A stretch of 35,716 bases of DNA from NCBI GenBank assembly GCA_036493475.1, contig DASXPS010000011.1, positions 1 through 35,716 of the forward strand, given 5' to 3'. The stretch is from Sporichthyaceae bacterium (GTDB lineage: Bacteria > Actinomycetota > Actinomycetes > Sporichthyales > Sporichthyaceae). The first letter of the stretch is position 1. The number at the start of each line of letters is the position of its first letter. Below the pieces are notes generated by a model, which ran no database searches, had not been told where the DNA came from, and saw nothing but the letters and a program-made list of their open reading frames with translations. Positions 15,172 to 22,104 of the stretch are shown here, in pieces. The translations under genes were made by a program, and so were the position numbers.

Positions 15172-16674
15172 GTGGCGCCTCGCAGCATGTCCGCCGGCCG
15201 GGTGCTGATCGCTGCCGTGCTGTCCGTGGCGCTGCTCGCCGGGTGCGGCGGCTCACGCGCCGATCACGCGGCCATCGTGGCGGTCGGCAACGGGTATGCG
15301 GCACCGGACGTGCAGCGGGAGATCCAGGCTGCGGCCGACCTCGCGGCAGCGAAGGTCGCGGCCGAGGCGGTCACACCCGTGTCGGGTGCGGTGGTCCCGC
15401 CGGTCGCCGGCGCACCGGCAATCACCGCGCCGCTCAGTGCTGCCTCTGTGGCCGACAAAGGCGGCGACGCGCCGACCCCGGGCACAATCACCGCGCCGAG
15501 CACCGGGACAACAGCCGGTGCCACGGCATGCCCGCAGCAGTTGTCCCCGGTGGTGCTCGGGCAGACGCTGGCCACCTCCGGCCTCGTGGGCGCCACCATC
15601 GGCGGGCTGCGCGGCGGGTTGGCGGTCTGGGCGAAGGACATCAACGCCCGCGGCGGCCTGCAGTGCCACCCGGTGCAGCTCATTCAACTTGACGATGCGT
15701 CAGATCCGGCCCGGGTCACCGCGAACTGGAACTCGATGATCCATGACCGCGGCGCGGTCGCGATGGTCGGTGCCGGTGTGCCGATCGCGATCGCCGCGCT
15801 GCGCACCGCGGCCGAGCGGGACAAGGTGCCGGTGGTCGGCGGCGACGTCACCGCCGAGGACTGGGTGCACAGCCCCTACCTGTTCCCGACCGGTGGCGCC
15901 CCGCTCACCTCCTACGACGGGGGCGTGATCGAGGCCGCCAAGCAGGCTCGGGGCCCGCGCAAGGCCGGGCTGTTCTACTGCGTCGAGGCGTCGATCTGCA
16001 CCGGGTTGAAGAACAACTACCCGCACAGCGCGCAGCGGGCGGGCGCCGCGCTCGGTCCGATCCAGGCGGTGTCGCTGACCCAGCCGGACTACACCTCCGA
16101 GTGTCAGCTGATGAAGGCCGCCGGGGTCAACACGCTGTTCCTCGGCCTGGACGGATCGGCCAGCATCCGGGCCGTCCGCTCCTGCGCGTCGCTGAACTAC
16201 TTCCCGACGATCTCCATGGGCGCCATCGGCCTGTCCGCGGCCGCCTCCGCCGACGCCGGCCTGCGGCGCAATCAGACCTTCCTGGGCAGCGGCGTGGTGC
16301 CGTACACCACCACGGACACGCCCGGCATCCAGTCCTTCCATGTCGCCACGGCGCGCTACGCCCCGTCCGCCCCGGAGGATCAGCAGACGCTGCTCGGCTG
16401 GGCGGCGGGCAAGCTGCTCGAGGCCGCGCTGGCCAAGGTCTCCGCCCGGGCCCGGGGCGGCGCCATCACCACCCAACTGGTCCTCGACGGCCTGTGGCAG
16501 CTGAAGAACGAGACGTTGGACGGGCTGAGCCCCGGCGCCACCTTCACCAGGGGCGCCCCGGCCAAGGCGATCGACTGCTACTACGGGTTGCGGCTGGACG
16601 AGCACGGCTTCGGTGCGGTCAACGGCAGCAAACCGGTCTGCTTCGACGCCGACGGTCACTTCCAGCGGAAGTGA
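15172..16674 (+). CDS. Substrate-binding lipoprotein, branched-chain amino-acid ABC transporter type
   Basis: This 500-residue precursor has a lipoprotein signal ending LLAGCGG, with the lipidated Cys near residue 25. A low-complexity Ala/Pro/Thr linker (about 45-120) is followed by a type I periplasmic-binding fold (VVLGQTLATSGLVGATIGGL, then VAMVGAGVPIAIAALRTAAE and VPVVGGDVTAEDW). Such proteins capture small acids, amino acids or aromatic or sterol-derived compounds at the outer face of the membrane. No permease or ATPase genes are beside it, so it must work with a transporter encoded elsewhere or act as a sensor. GTG 15172 follows the previous stop by one base; ATG 15187 would still leave an intact signal. 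Its end overlaps the convergent Smr-like gene by 19 bases. Confidence 0.85.
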   Translation: MAPRSMSAGRVLIAAVLSVALLAGCGGSRADHAAIVAVGNGYAAPDVQREIQAAADLAAAKVAAEAVTPVSGAVVPPVAGAPAITAPLSAASVADKGGDAPTPGTITAPSTGTTAGATACPQQLSPVVLGQTLATSGLVGATIGGLRGGLAVWAKDINARGGLQCHPVQLIQLDDASDPARVTANWNSMIHDRGAVAMVGAGVPIAIAALRTAAERDKVPVVGGDVTAEDWVHSPYLFPTGGAPLTSYDGGVIEAAKQARGPRKAGLFYCVEASICTGLKNNYPHSAQRAGAALGPIQAVSLTQPDYTSECQLMKAAGVNTLFLGLDGSASIRAVRSCASLNYFPTISMGAIGLSAAASADAGLRRNQTFLGSGVVPYTTTDTPGIQSFHVATARYAPSAPEDQQTLLGWAAGKLLEAALAKVSARARGGAITTQLVLDGLWQLKNETLDGLSPGATFTRGAPAKAIDCYYGLRLDEHGFGAVNGSKPVCFDADGHFQRK

Positions 16675-16910
16675 ACGAAAACCCGGCCGAAGTTGTCGGA
16701 GTCCTTCTCCACCCGGTGATACAGCGCCTTGATCTCTTTCTGATCCAGGAACCGCAGCACCCGCTTCTTCAGCGCACCGCTGCCCTTGCCGGGGATGATC
16801 TCGACCAGCGGCGCCTTCTTGGCCACGGCCTCGTCGATGATCGCGCGCAGCGCGCGGTCGATGTCCACGCCGCGGTTGTAGATGTCGTGCAGGTCGAGCT
16901 TGAGCTTCAT
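16656..16910 (-). CDS. Small Smr-domain protein
   Basis: This 84-residue protein is essentially one Smr (small MutS-related) domain. It has the N-terminal LDLHD signature, corresponding to the LDLHG motif of the family, and the central IPGKGSGALKKRVLRFL, matching the GKG-G-L loop. Smr domains bind or nick nucleic acids, and stand-alone bacterial versions are implicated in RNA cleavage. The first motif has Asp where Gly is common. The ATG at 16910 is clear and no other start fits. It is convergent and overlapping with the lipoprotein gene and starts a lone minus-strand unit. The upstream gap 16911-17098 is shared with the next plus-strand gene. Confidence 0.8.
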   Translation of the reverse strand: MKLKLDLHDIYNRGVDIDRALRAIIDEAVAKKAPLVEIIPGKGSGALKKRVLRFLDQKEIKALYHRVEKDSDNFGRVFVHFRWK

Positions 16911-17098
16911 GCCCCCAGCCTGGTCCCTGAACGGGCCGGCGAGGGACTATGTGACTGAAGTGATTTAAATAAACCTGTGTGACACACGTGTTGCAACGTG
17001 AGTTGACCGCCGATAGGGGTCAGGATTGTTGGTGGGCCGCGGCCAAGGGAGTGCGCCGCCGTCCATGAACACGTTCGCAACGAAGACGGGGGTCAGGG
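16911..17098. promoter_or_regulatory. Divergent promoter region between Smr gene and secreted LPATGG protein
   Basis: This 188-base gap has an AT-rich tract (GATTTAAATAAACC, about 16961-16974). It also holds the palindromic octamer GTTGCAAC (16990-16997) embedded in CACGTGTTGCAACGTG, and a TTGACC hexamer at 17003-17008 that could serve as a -35 element. No convincing -10 follows at the usual distance. GTTGCAAC recurs at 23907-23914. Confidence 0.35.
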
Positions 17099-17920
17099 AT
17101 GAGATGTCACGCTCGCCGAGCGGCCATGGTTGCTGCGGCTTCTGCGGTCGCCACGATGATGCTGATCGCAGGTGGGGCGCAGCGCGCCCAGGCGGCCACC
17201 AGTAGCCCCACCGCGGGGACCGGATGCCTGCGGCAGGGCCCGATGCTCGACGCCAACTGCGGACCGATCCCAGAGGCGGCCGCACCGGTTCATCGCGCTG
17301 ACGCCCCGCGCGCTGCGCACCGGCCCGCGGCCTCGGTGGAGAAGCCCGCGGCGCGTCCGGCGGCGGACCCGGTGCGCGCAGCCGGCCACCCGGCAGTCAA
17401 CGACCATTCGTCCACCGCGCCCGCGTCGACGCGCGCTGCCGCGCCCGAAGCCCGCCCGGTGACCGCGGAGCACGACAGCAAGGTCGCGGCGGCGTCGGCA
17501 CATTCGCGCGCCCCCGCCTCGACGACCCATCGGCCCGCGCAGCCGGCTGCCGCGCCGGCCGCGCCCGCGCAGGCGCAGGCCGGCCCCGCGGTCGCGAAAC
17601 CCGACCAACCTGTCCGCGCCATGGGACAGCCGCAGGCGCCGGCTCACCCGCAGGCGCCGGTCCATCCGCAGGCGCCGGTCCATCCGCGGGCTGCGGCCGC
17701 CCCGCAGGCTCCCGCTCACCCGCAAGCTCCAGCTCGTCCGCAACCCGCGGCGGCCCCGCAGGAGCCAGTGCATACGCAAGCCGTCGCTCGTCCGCAAGCT
17801 CCGGCTCAACCGCAGCACGCGGCGCATCCGCGGGCGGCCGCGCATCCGAGAGCCTCGGCACAGCACGCGGCGCCATCCCGAGCCGAGGGCAGTAAGCGGC
17901 TCCCCGCCACCGGCGGCTGA
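17099..17920 (+). CDS. Secreted Ala/Pro/His-rich protein ending in LPATGG
   Basis: This 273-residue protein has a Sec-type signal peptide (MRCHARRAAMVAAASAVATM then a hydrophobic run; likely cleavage after AQA near residue 33). The mature part is low-complexity, rich in Ala, Pro and His, with PQAPVH/PQAPAH units. At DNA level three 18-base repeats run 17631-17684. Two Cys near residues 43 and 54 may pair. It ends SKRLPATGG immediately before the stop. LPATG is a sortase recognition motif, but the hydrophobic segment and basic tail that normally follow are absent. Covalent anchoring by the usual route is therefore doubtful. The protein could be released, bound by its basic/His-rich region, or be a degenerate sorting substrate. 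The ATG is preceded by a GGGGGTCAGGG purine-rich site. I recognise no named family. Confidence 0.7.
   Translation: MRCHARRAAMVAAASAVATMMLIAGGAQRAQAATSSPTAGTGCLRQGPMLDANCGPIPEAAAPVHRADAPRAAHRPAASVEKPAARPAADPVRAAGHPAVNDHSSTAPASTRAAAPEARPVTAEHDSKVAAASAHSRAPASTTHRPAQPAAAPAAPAQAQAGPAVAKPDQPVRAMGQPQAPAHPQAPVHPQAPVHPRAAAAPQAPAHPQAPARPQPAAAPQEPVHTQAVARPQAPAQPQHAAHPRAAAHPRASAQHAAPSRAEGSKRLPATGG
17631..17684 (+). repeat. Three 18-base tandem repeats within the secreted protein gene
   Basis: Units at 17631-17648, 17649-17666 and 17667-17684 begin CGCAGGCGCCGG. The second and third are identical and the first differs at a few bases. Each encodes PQAP plus two residues including His. It is an expanded coding repeat, not a CRISPR: there are no unique spacers. 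Confidence 0.85.
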
Positions 17921-17931
17921 TCGGAACCGAG

Positions 17932-17967
17932 AAAGCGGTGGGGTGCGGTTGCGCACCCCACCGCTTT
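17932..17967 (+). terminator. Intrinsic terminator, perfect 16-base-pair hairpin
   Basis: The left arm AAAGCGGTGGGGTGCG (17932-17947), a GTTG loop and the exactly complementary right arm (17952-17967) end in TTTT, and the hairpin begins 12 bases after the LPATGG gene's stop. It is the clearest terminator in the window and works symmetrically in sequence. It insulates the second PEP-protein promoter just downstream. Confidence 0.9.
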
Positions 17968-17984
17968 TCGTTGCGGCAGAACGG

Positions 17985-18012
17985 TTGTCGCCTGATGTAC
18001 ACACCGTATACA
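17985..18012 (+). promoter_or_regulatory. Promoter with overlapping dyad before PEP-protein copy 2
   Basis: TTGTCG (17985-17990), 16 bases, and TATACA (18007-18012) form a good -35/-10 pair. The dyad TGTACAC-ACC-GTATACA (17996-18012, 6 of 7 arm positions matching) covers the -10 box, as expected for a repressor site. The TetR gene at 19651 is the local candidate regulator. Confidence 0.55.
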
Positions 18013-18032
18013 TTGTGCCGCGGGAGGTCGCC

Positions 18033-19631
18033 GTGACCGAGTTGGACCTGCACACCCCGAACCCCATGCACTGCGCCTCCGGGCCGGACGATGTCTGGTC
18101 GACGGTGAACACCCGGGAAAACTACCCGGGGGTGATGAGCCCGCTGGCGGCCAGCCTGTGGCTGCCGCTGTGCGACCGCGCGGTGGCCGGGTCGTTTGCC
18201 GACATCGGGGTGGTGGCCACCAACCGCATCGACGCGGAGGCCGCACGCAAGCCGCCGTGCTCGGCGGTGTTCTACGGCCGCTACACCGCGGGCATCAGCT
18301 ACTTCCGGCGGATGAGTGAGCTCATCCCCGGCAACTCCGGCGCCTCGTTCGAGGAGCAGTACTTCGCCTCCGCGCGGGTGCGGGACGCCCCGCGCTCCCG
18401 CCGCCGCCACCCGGTGATCGCCGTCAAGGCAGCGGTGACCACAGCCCGACTGCGCCGCCGCTTTCACGCCACCGCCGAACGCACCGATCACTGGTGGCGG
18501 TTCGCCACCTCACCGCCCGGTGCCGCCCGGCCCGGCGCGGTACAACTGCGCGACGCGCTGGAGCACCTCGAGGAGGTGATGCGGGTCCACATGGTGGTCT
18601 GCTTCGTGGCACAGGGCGTGTTCGACGCGTTGGGCAAGCTCGCCGCGAGCGTCGAGCGGCCGGGCCTGCATCTGCAGCTGGCCACCGGCTATGGGCGAAT
18701 GGCCGAACTGCAACTGGTCGCCACCCTGGACAAGGTCGCGCATGGCGAGGCCACGATGGCGGAATTCCTTGCCGAGTATGGCTTTCGCTGCGCCGGCGAG
18801 ATCGAACTTTCCCGGCCCAGCTGGCGCGAGGCCCCGGAACTCATCGAACGGCTGGTCGCCAAATACCGCGGCGCGCAACGGCCCGACCCCGTCGCGCAGG
18901 CCCGGCAACGGGCCGCGGTGCGTGAGGCCGCGGAGGCTGAATTGCTGGCCGCGTTGCCCCGCGCGAAACGGCCGGTCGCGCACCTGCTGCTGCGCCTGGC
19001 GCGCACCTTCATCCCGATGCGGGAAGAGGGGAAGGCCGCGCTGGCCAGAGGATTCGACGGCAGCCGGGTGGCGGCACGCGCCCGAGGACGCGAGCTGGTG
19101 GCCGCCGGGGTCATCGACGCCGAGGACGACGTGTTCTACCTGTCCATCGACGAACTGCGCGGCGACGTGCCTGCCGACGTTCGCGATGTGGTGGCCGCCC
19201 GACGGGCGCTGCGTAGCGCCTATGAAAAATTTGACCTGCCCGATCATTGGGCCGGGCAACCCGAGCCGATCCCGGTGGTGACCGACACCGACGCCCGCGC
19301 CGACTCGGTCACCGGCACCGCCGCCGCGCACGGTGTGATCGAGGGCAGGGCCCGGGTGCTGTCCAACGCCGAGCAATGCGACGAACTGGAACCCGACGAG
19401 ATCCTGGTCTGCCACACCACCGACCCGTCCTGGGCCTCGGCCTTCCACCTCGCCGCCGGCGTGGTCATCGACGTGGGGTCGATCTCCTCGCACGGCGCGA
19501 TCGTGGCCAGGGAGATGGGCCTGCCCTGCGTGATCGGCACCGGCAACGGCACCGCGGTGCTGCGCACCGGCGACCTGCTCCGGGTCGACGGGGGCGCGGG
19601 CAGGGTCACCGTGCTGGAACCCGCGTTGTGA
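18033..19631 (+). CDS. PEP-utilising enzyme mobile (phosphohistidine) domain protein lacking an ATP-binding domain, copy 2
   Basis: This 532-residue paralogue of the protein at 12576 has the same design. The N-terminal region begins VWSTVNTRENYPGVMSPL, followed by the helical substrate-binding-like part with VFYGRYTAGISYFRRMSEL. The C-terminal swivelling domain reads EILVCHTTDPSWASAFHLAA and SSHGAIVAREMGLPCVIGTG with the active His near residue 487. No ATP-grasp domain is present. Overall similarity to copy 1 is clear but moderate, so this is not a recent duplication. GTG 18033 is chosen because GGGAGG (18022-18027) lies five bases ahead; the open frame extends upstream to 17943 through promoter and terminator DNA and should not be used. 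The stop codon lies inside a 13-base palindrome (19629-19641), and the TetR gene follows 19 bases later. Confidence 0.8.
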   Translation: MTELDLHTPNPMHCASGPDDVWSTVNTRENYPGVMSPLAASLWLPLCDRAVAGSFADIGVVATNRIDAEAARKPPCSAVFYGRYTAGISYFRRMSELIPGNSGASFEEQYFASARVRDAPRSRRRHPVIAVKAAVTTARLRRRFHATAERTDHWWRFATSPPGAARPGAVQLRDALEHLEEVMRVHMVVCFVAQGVFDALGKLAASVERPGLHLQLATGYGRMAELQLVATLDKVAHGEATMAEFLAEYGFRCAGEIELSRPSWREAPELIERLVAKYRGAQRPDPVAQARQRAAVREAAEAELLAALPRAKRPVAHLLLRLARTFIPMREEGKAALARGFDGSRVAARARGRELVAAGVIDAEDDVFYLSIDELRGDVPADVRDVVAARRALRSAYEKFDLPDHWAGQPEPIPVVTDTDARADSVTGTAAAHGVIEGRARVLSNAEQCDELEPDEILVCHTTDPSWASAFHLAAGVVIDVGSISSHGAIVAREMGLPCVIGTGNGTAVLRTGDLLRVDGGAGRVTVLEPAL

Positions 19632-19641
19632 CGCTGCGTCA
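19629..19641. repeat. Palindrome TGACGC-T-GCGTCA, first copy
   Basis: This perfect 13-base palindrome includes the stop codon of the preceding PEP-protein gene. An identical copy lies at 23846-23858, directly after the stop of the second phosphatase gene. No T-tract follows, so simple termination is unlikely. Confidence 0.6.
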
Positions 19642-19650
19642 GGACATCGG

Positions 19651-20277
19651 GTGACCGCCGAGGCCCGCGGCTATCGCAGCTTCCTGCGGCTGGACGCGAT
19701 CGTCGCCGAGGCTCGGCGCATCGCCGACGCCGACGGCCTGGCCGCGGTCTCCATGCGCAGTCTGGCCCGGGCGCTGGACTGCACGCCGCGGGCGCTGTAT
19801 CGCCACGTGGCGGGCAAGGAGGAGGTGCTGGAACTGCTCGCCGACGCGGCGTTGGGGGAGATCCCGCTGCCCCTGATGGACGGCGACCCGCACGCGGCGA
19901 TCGTCGAGTTCTACCTCGCCATGCGCGAGCTGCTGGTCGCCTCGCCCGCAATCGCCGAGATCATCGCGCAGCTCCCGGTGGCCGGGCCCAACTTCCGCGC
20001 GCACGGCGAGGCCGTGGTGGCGCGGCTGCTGTCCGCCGGCCTCGCCCCGCAGGACGCCGTCGAGGCGATGATCGCGCTGGGCCAGTTCACCATCGGCGCG
20101 TCCATGCCCGGTACCGGACAACGCCTGCACGAGGCCTACCGGGCGTTGGAGGAGATCGACGCCGGTACCCCGCTCGGCCGGGTGCGGGAGCACTTCGTCC
20201 GGGACTCCGCCGCGGGGCATTTCTCCTCCGCGTTGCGCCGTCTGCTCGGGGGCTATCGACCGAGGAATCCGAGCTGA
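19651..20277 (+). CDS. TetR family transcriptional regulator (TetR/AcrR, C-terminal domain typical of TetR_C)
   Basis: The 208-residue regulator has an N-terminal HTH around residues 15-60 (AIVAEARRIADADGLAAVSM, then SLARALDCTPRALYRHVAGK) and a mostly helical ligand-binding region (AIVEFYLAMRELLVASPAIA, IALGQFTIGASMPGTG). The recognition helix TPRALYRHVAGKEEVL is like that of TetR itself. The start is GTG 19651, 19 bases after the PEP-protein stop, with only a weak AGGA site, so it may depend on translation of the upstream gene. Cotranscription with copy 2 and a dyad over that gene's promoter point to autoregulation. It could also control the phosphatase genes downstream, which is inference. 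Confidence 0.88.
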   Translation: MTAEARGYRSFLRLDAIVAEARRIADADGLAAVSMRSLARALDCTPRALYRHVAGKEEVLELLADAALGEIPLPLMDGDPHAAIVEFYLAMRELLVASPAIAEIIAQLPVAGPNFRAHGEAVVARLLSAGLAPQDAVEAMIALGQFTIGASMPGTGQRLHEAYRALEEIDAGTPLGRVREHFVRDSAAGHFSSALRRLLGGYRPRNPS

Positions 20278-20370
20278 GTTCGGGTCAAGGGAGACAATTC
20301 GCCGGCTGCCGGGGACCAACCGGGATGTTGTGCACACATCGCTCACCAATGCGGACTTAGATGGAGCCCG

Positions 20371-22071
20371 ATGAGCGACGGGGGGCCGATCAATCCGCCG
20401 GGGGAGACCCCGGATGTCGGGGTCCCGGCGGAGCTCGCCGCGCACATGACGGTGCCCGAGCAGCACGAGTGGGTTACCCGGTTCCTGCGGGAGCGACCGG
20501 TCAGCCGACGCAGCGCGCTGACGCTCGCGGCCGGGGCGCTGACCGCGCTCGGCGCCGGGGCGGTGCTCGCCGAATGGGGCGGCCGGGCGGTCGGGTCCAC
20601 GCCGCCGCCGTTCGTCGGGCGCCGGCTGTCCTTCGGCAACGACCCGCGTACCCAGATGGCACTCGCCGTCGAGTTGACCCAACCCCCGCGGGACGGGCTG
20701 GTGCTCGACCTCGGCGTCGACCACACCTACGGCCGCGCGCTGCCGGTGGAGATCCGGCACCTCCTCAGCTCGGTGCCACAGAACGACGGCACGATTCGCG
20801 CGGCCGAGCAGTGGTACGTGCACGCCCTGGCCGAAGGCCTGGAACCCGGTCGGGCATACCACTACCGCTTCCGGATGCCCGGCGGCGCGGTTACCCCCAA
20901 CGCGGTGTTCCACACCGCCCCGGCCGGCCGGGAACAGTTCAGCTTCACCGCGTTCGGCGACCAGGGCGTGGACGAGATCGAGGGCGTACCCCATTGGTTC
21001 AGCAACCGCTACAAGTACGCGGACACCCGCCGGGCCGCGAACCCGGCGCTCACCCTGACCCGGATGGTCGCCGCGCGCAAACCCGCGTTCCACCTGTTGG
21101 CCGGGGACATTTGTTACCCCGGCTCGGACGGCCGCCCGGTGCGCAACAACGCCCCGACGAACCCGCTGCGCGGTTTCGACAACTACGACCCCACGATCTG
21201 GACCCGGTACTTCGCGACCATCGGTCGCAGCGCCGCGACCACCCCGTGGATGTTCGCCACCGGCAACCACGAGGTGGAAGCGCTCTACGACGACAACACG
21301 TCGGGCGGCGCCACGCACGGCTACGGCGGACATGCGGCGCGGTTGGACCTGCCGACCAACGGCCCGCGTGGGTGCCCGTCGGTCTACTCCTTCCGTTACG
21401 GCAACGTGGGTTTCGTCAGCATGGACACCAACGACCTGACCCACGAGAGCCGGGCCACCGTCGGGTACAGCCAGGGCGCGCAGCCCGCGTGGTTGCGCGG
21501 CACGCTGTATCAGCTACGGGCGGATCCGCAGATCGACTTCATCGTGGTGTTCTTCCACCACTGCGCGTACTCCACCGCCATCGGGCACGGCTCGGACGAC
21601 GGGGTGCGCTCGCAGGTGGCCCCGATGTTCGACGAGTTCTCCGTCGATCTGGCCGTGCAGGCGCACAACCACTGCTGGGAACGGACCGATCCGATCCGGG
21701 GCGGGCATCCTACGGTGACCGCGCCGAACGGCTCCACCGTGCGGCCGGCGACCGACGGGACCACGTACATCTGCGCGGGCTCCGGCGGTCGGGGTCGGTC
21801 GGCCTGGCCGATGGGCATCACCGACCGCTATCCCGGCTTGGTCGGGGTCGACAGCGGAACCGAGGTGACGTCCACCCTGCGCCTGGTCGGCGCGGCGACC
21901 GTGCCGGAGACGGTGGGCTGGTCCCGGGCCCGGTACTCCGGGTACGCGATGCTCGCGGTTGATGTGGTGCCCGGTGCGCCCGGTTTCGAGTCGACCATGA
22001 CGGTCCGCACCATCAGCGACCGCGGTGAGCGGTTGGACACGGTGACGCTTGTTCGCCGCGCATCCTCCTGA
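20371..22071 (+). CDS. Tat-exported purple acid phosphatase-like metallophosphoesterase, copy 1
   Basis: This 566-residue precursor has a twin-arginine signal, SRRSALTLAAGALTALGAGA (about residues 45-64). It continues with a fibronectin-III-like purple acid phosphatase N-domain (LSFGNDPRTQMALAVEL on) and a calcineurin-type phosphoesterase core. The five metal-binding blocks of purple acid phosphatases are visible: GDQG, GDICY, GNHE, VFFHH and AHNH (Gly to Ala in the last). The Tyr of GDxxY supports a purple-type Fe-M centre. It would be secreted folded and hydrolyse phosphate esters outside the membrane. ATG 20371 is preceded by GGAG with a short spacer. The 93-base gap after the TetR gene probably carries a promoter, but none stands out; I see no clear PHO box. 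A tandem paralogue follows 33 bases after the stop. Confidence 0.88.
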   Translation: MSDGGPINPPGETPDVGVPAELAAHMTVPEQHEWVTRFLRERPVSRRSALTLAAGALTALGAGAVLAEWGGRAVGSTPPPFVGRRLSFGNDPRTQMALAVELTQPPRDGLVLDLGVDHTYGRALPVEIRHLLSSVPQNDGTIRAAEQWYVHALAEGLEPGRAYHYRFRMPGGAVTPNAVFHTAPAGREQFSFTAFGDQGVDEIEGVPHWFSNRYKYADTRRAANPALTLTRMVAARKPAFHLLAGDICYPGSDGRPVRNNAPTNPLRGFDNYDPTIWTRYFATIGRSAATTPWMFATGNHEVEALYDDNTSGGATHGYGGHAARLDLPTNGPRGCPSVYSFRYGNVGFVSMDTNDLTHESRATVGYSQGAQPAWLRGTLYQLRADPQIDFIVVFFHHCAYSTAIGHGSDDGVRSQVAPMFDEFSVDLAVQAHNHCWERTDPIRGGHPTVTAPNGSTVRPATDGTTYICAGSGGRGRSAWPMGITDRYPGLVGVDSGTEVTSTLRLVGAATVPETVGWSRARYSGYAMLAVDVVPGAPGFESTMTVRTISDRGERLDTVTLVRRASS

Positions 22072-22104
22072 ATTTTCCCACGTAAACGGGTCCTCGGTCG
22101 CAAG

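Noticed and set aside
17631-17684. CRISPR-like repeats
   Set aside because: Units are contiguous without spacers, in frame and coding within the secreted protein.
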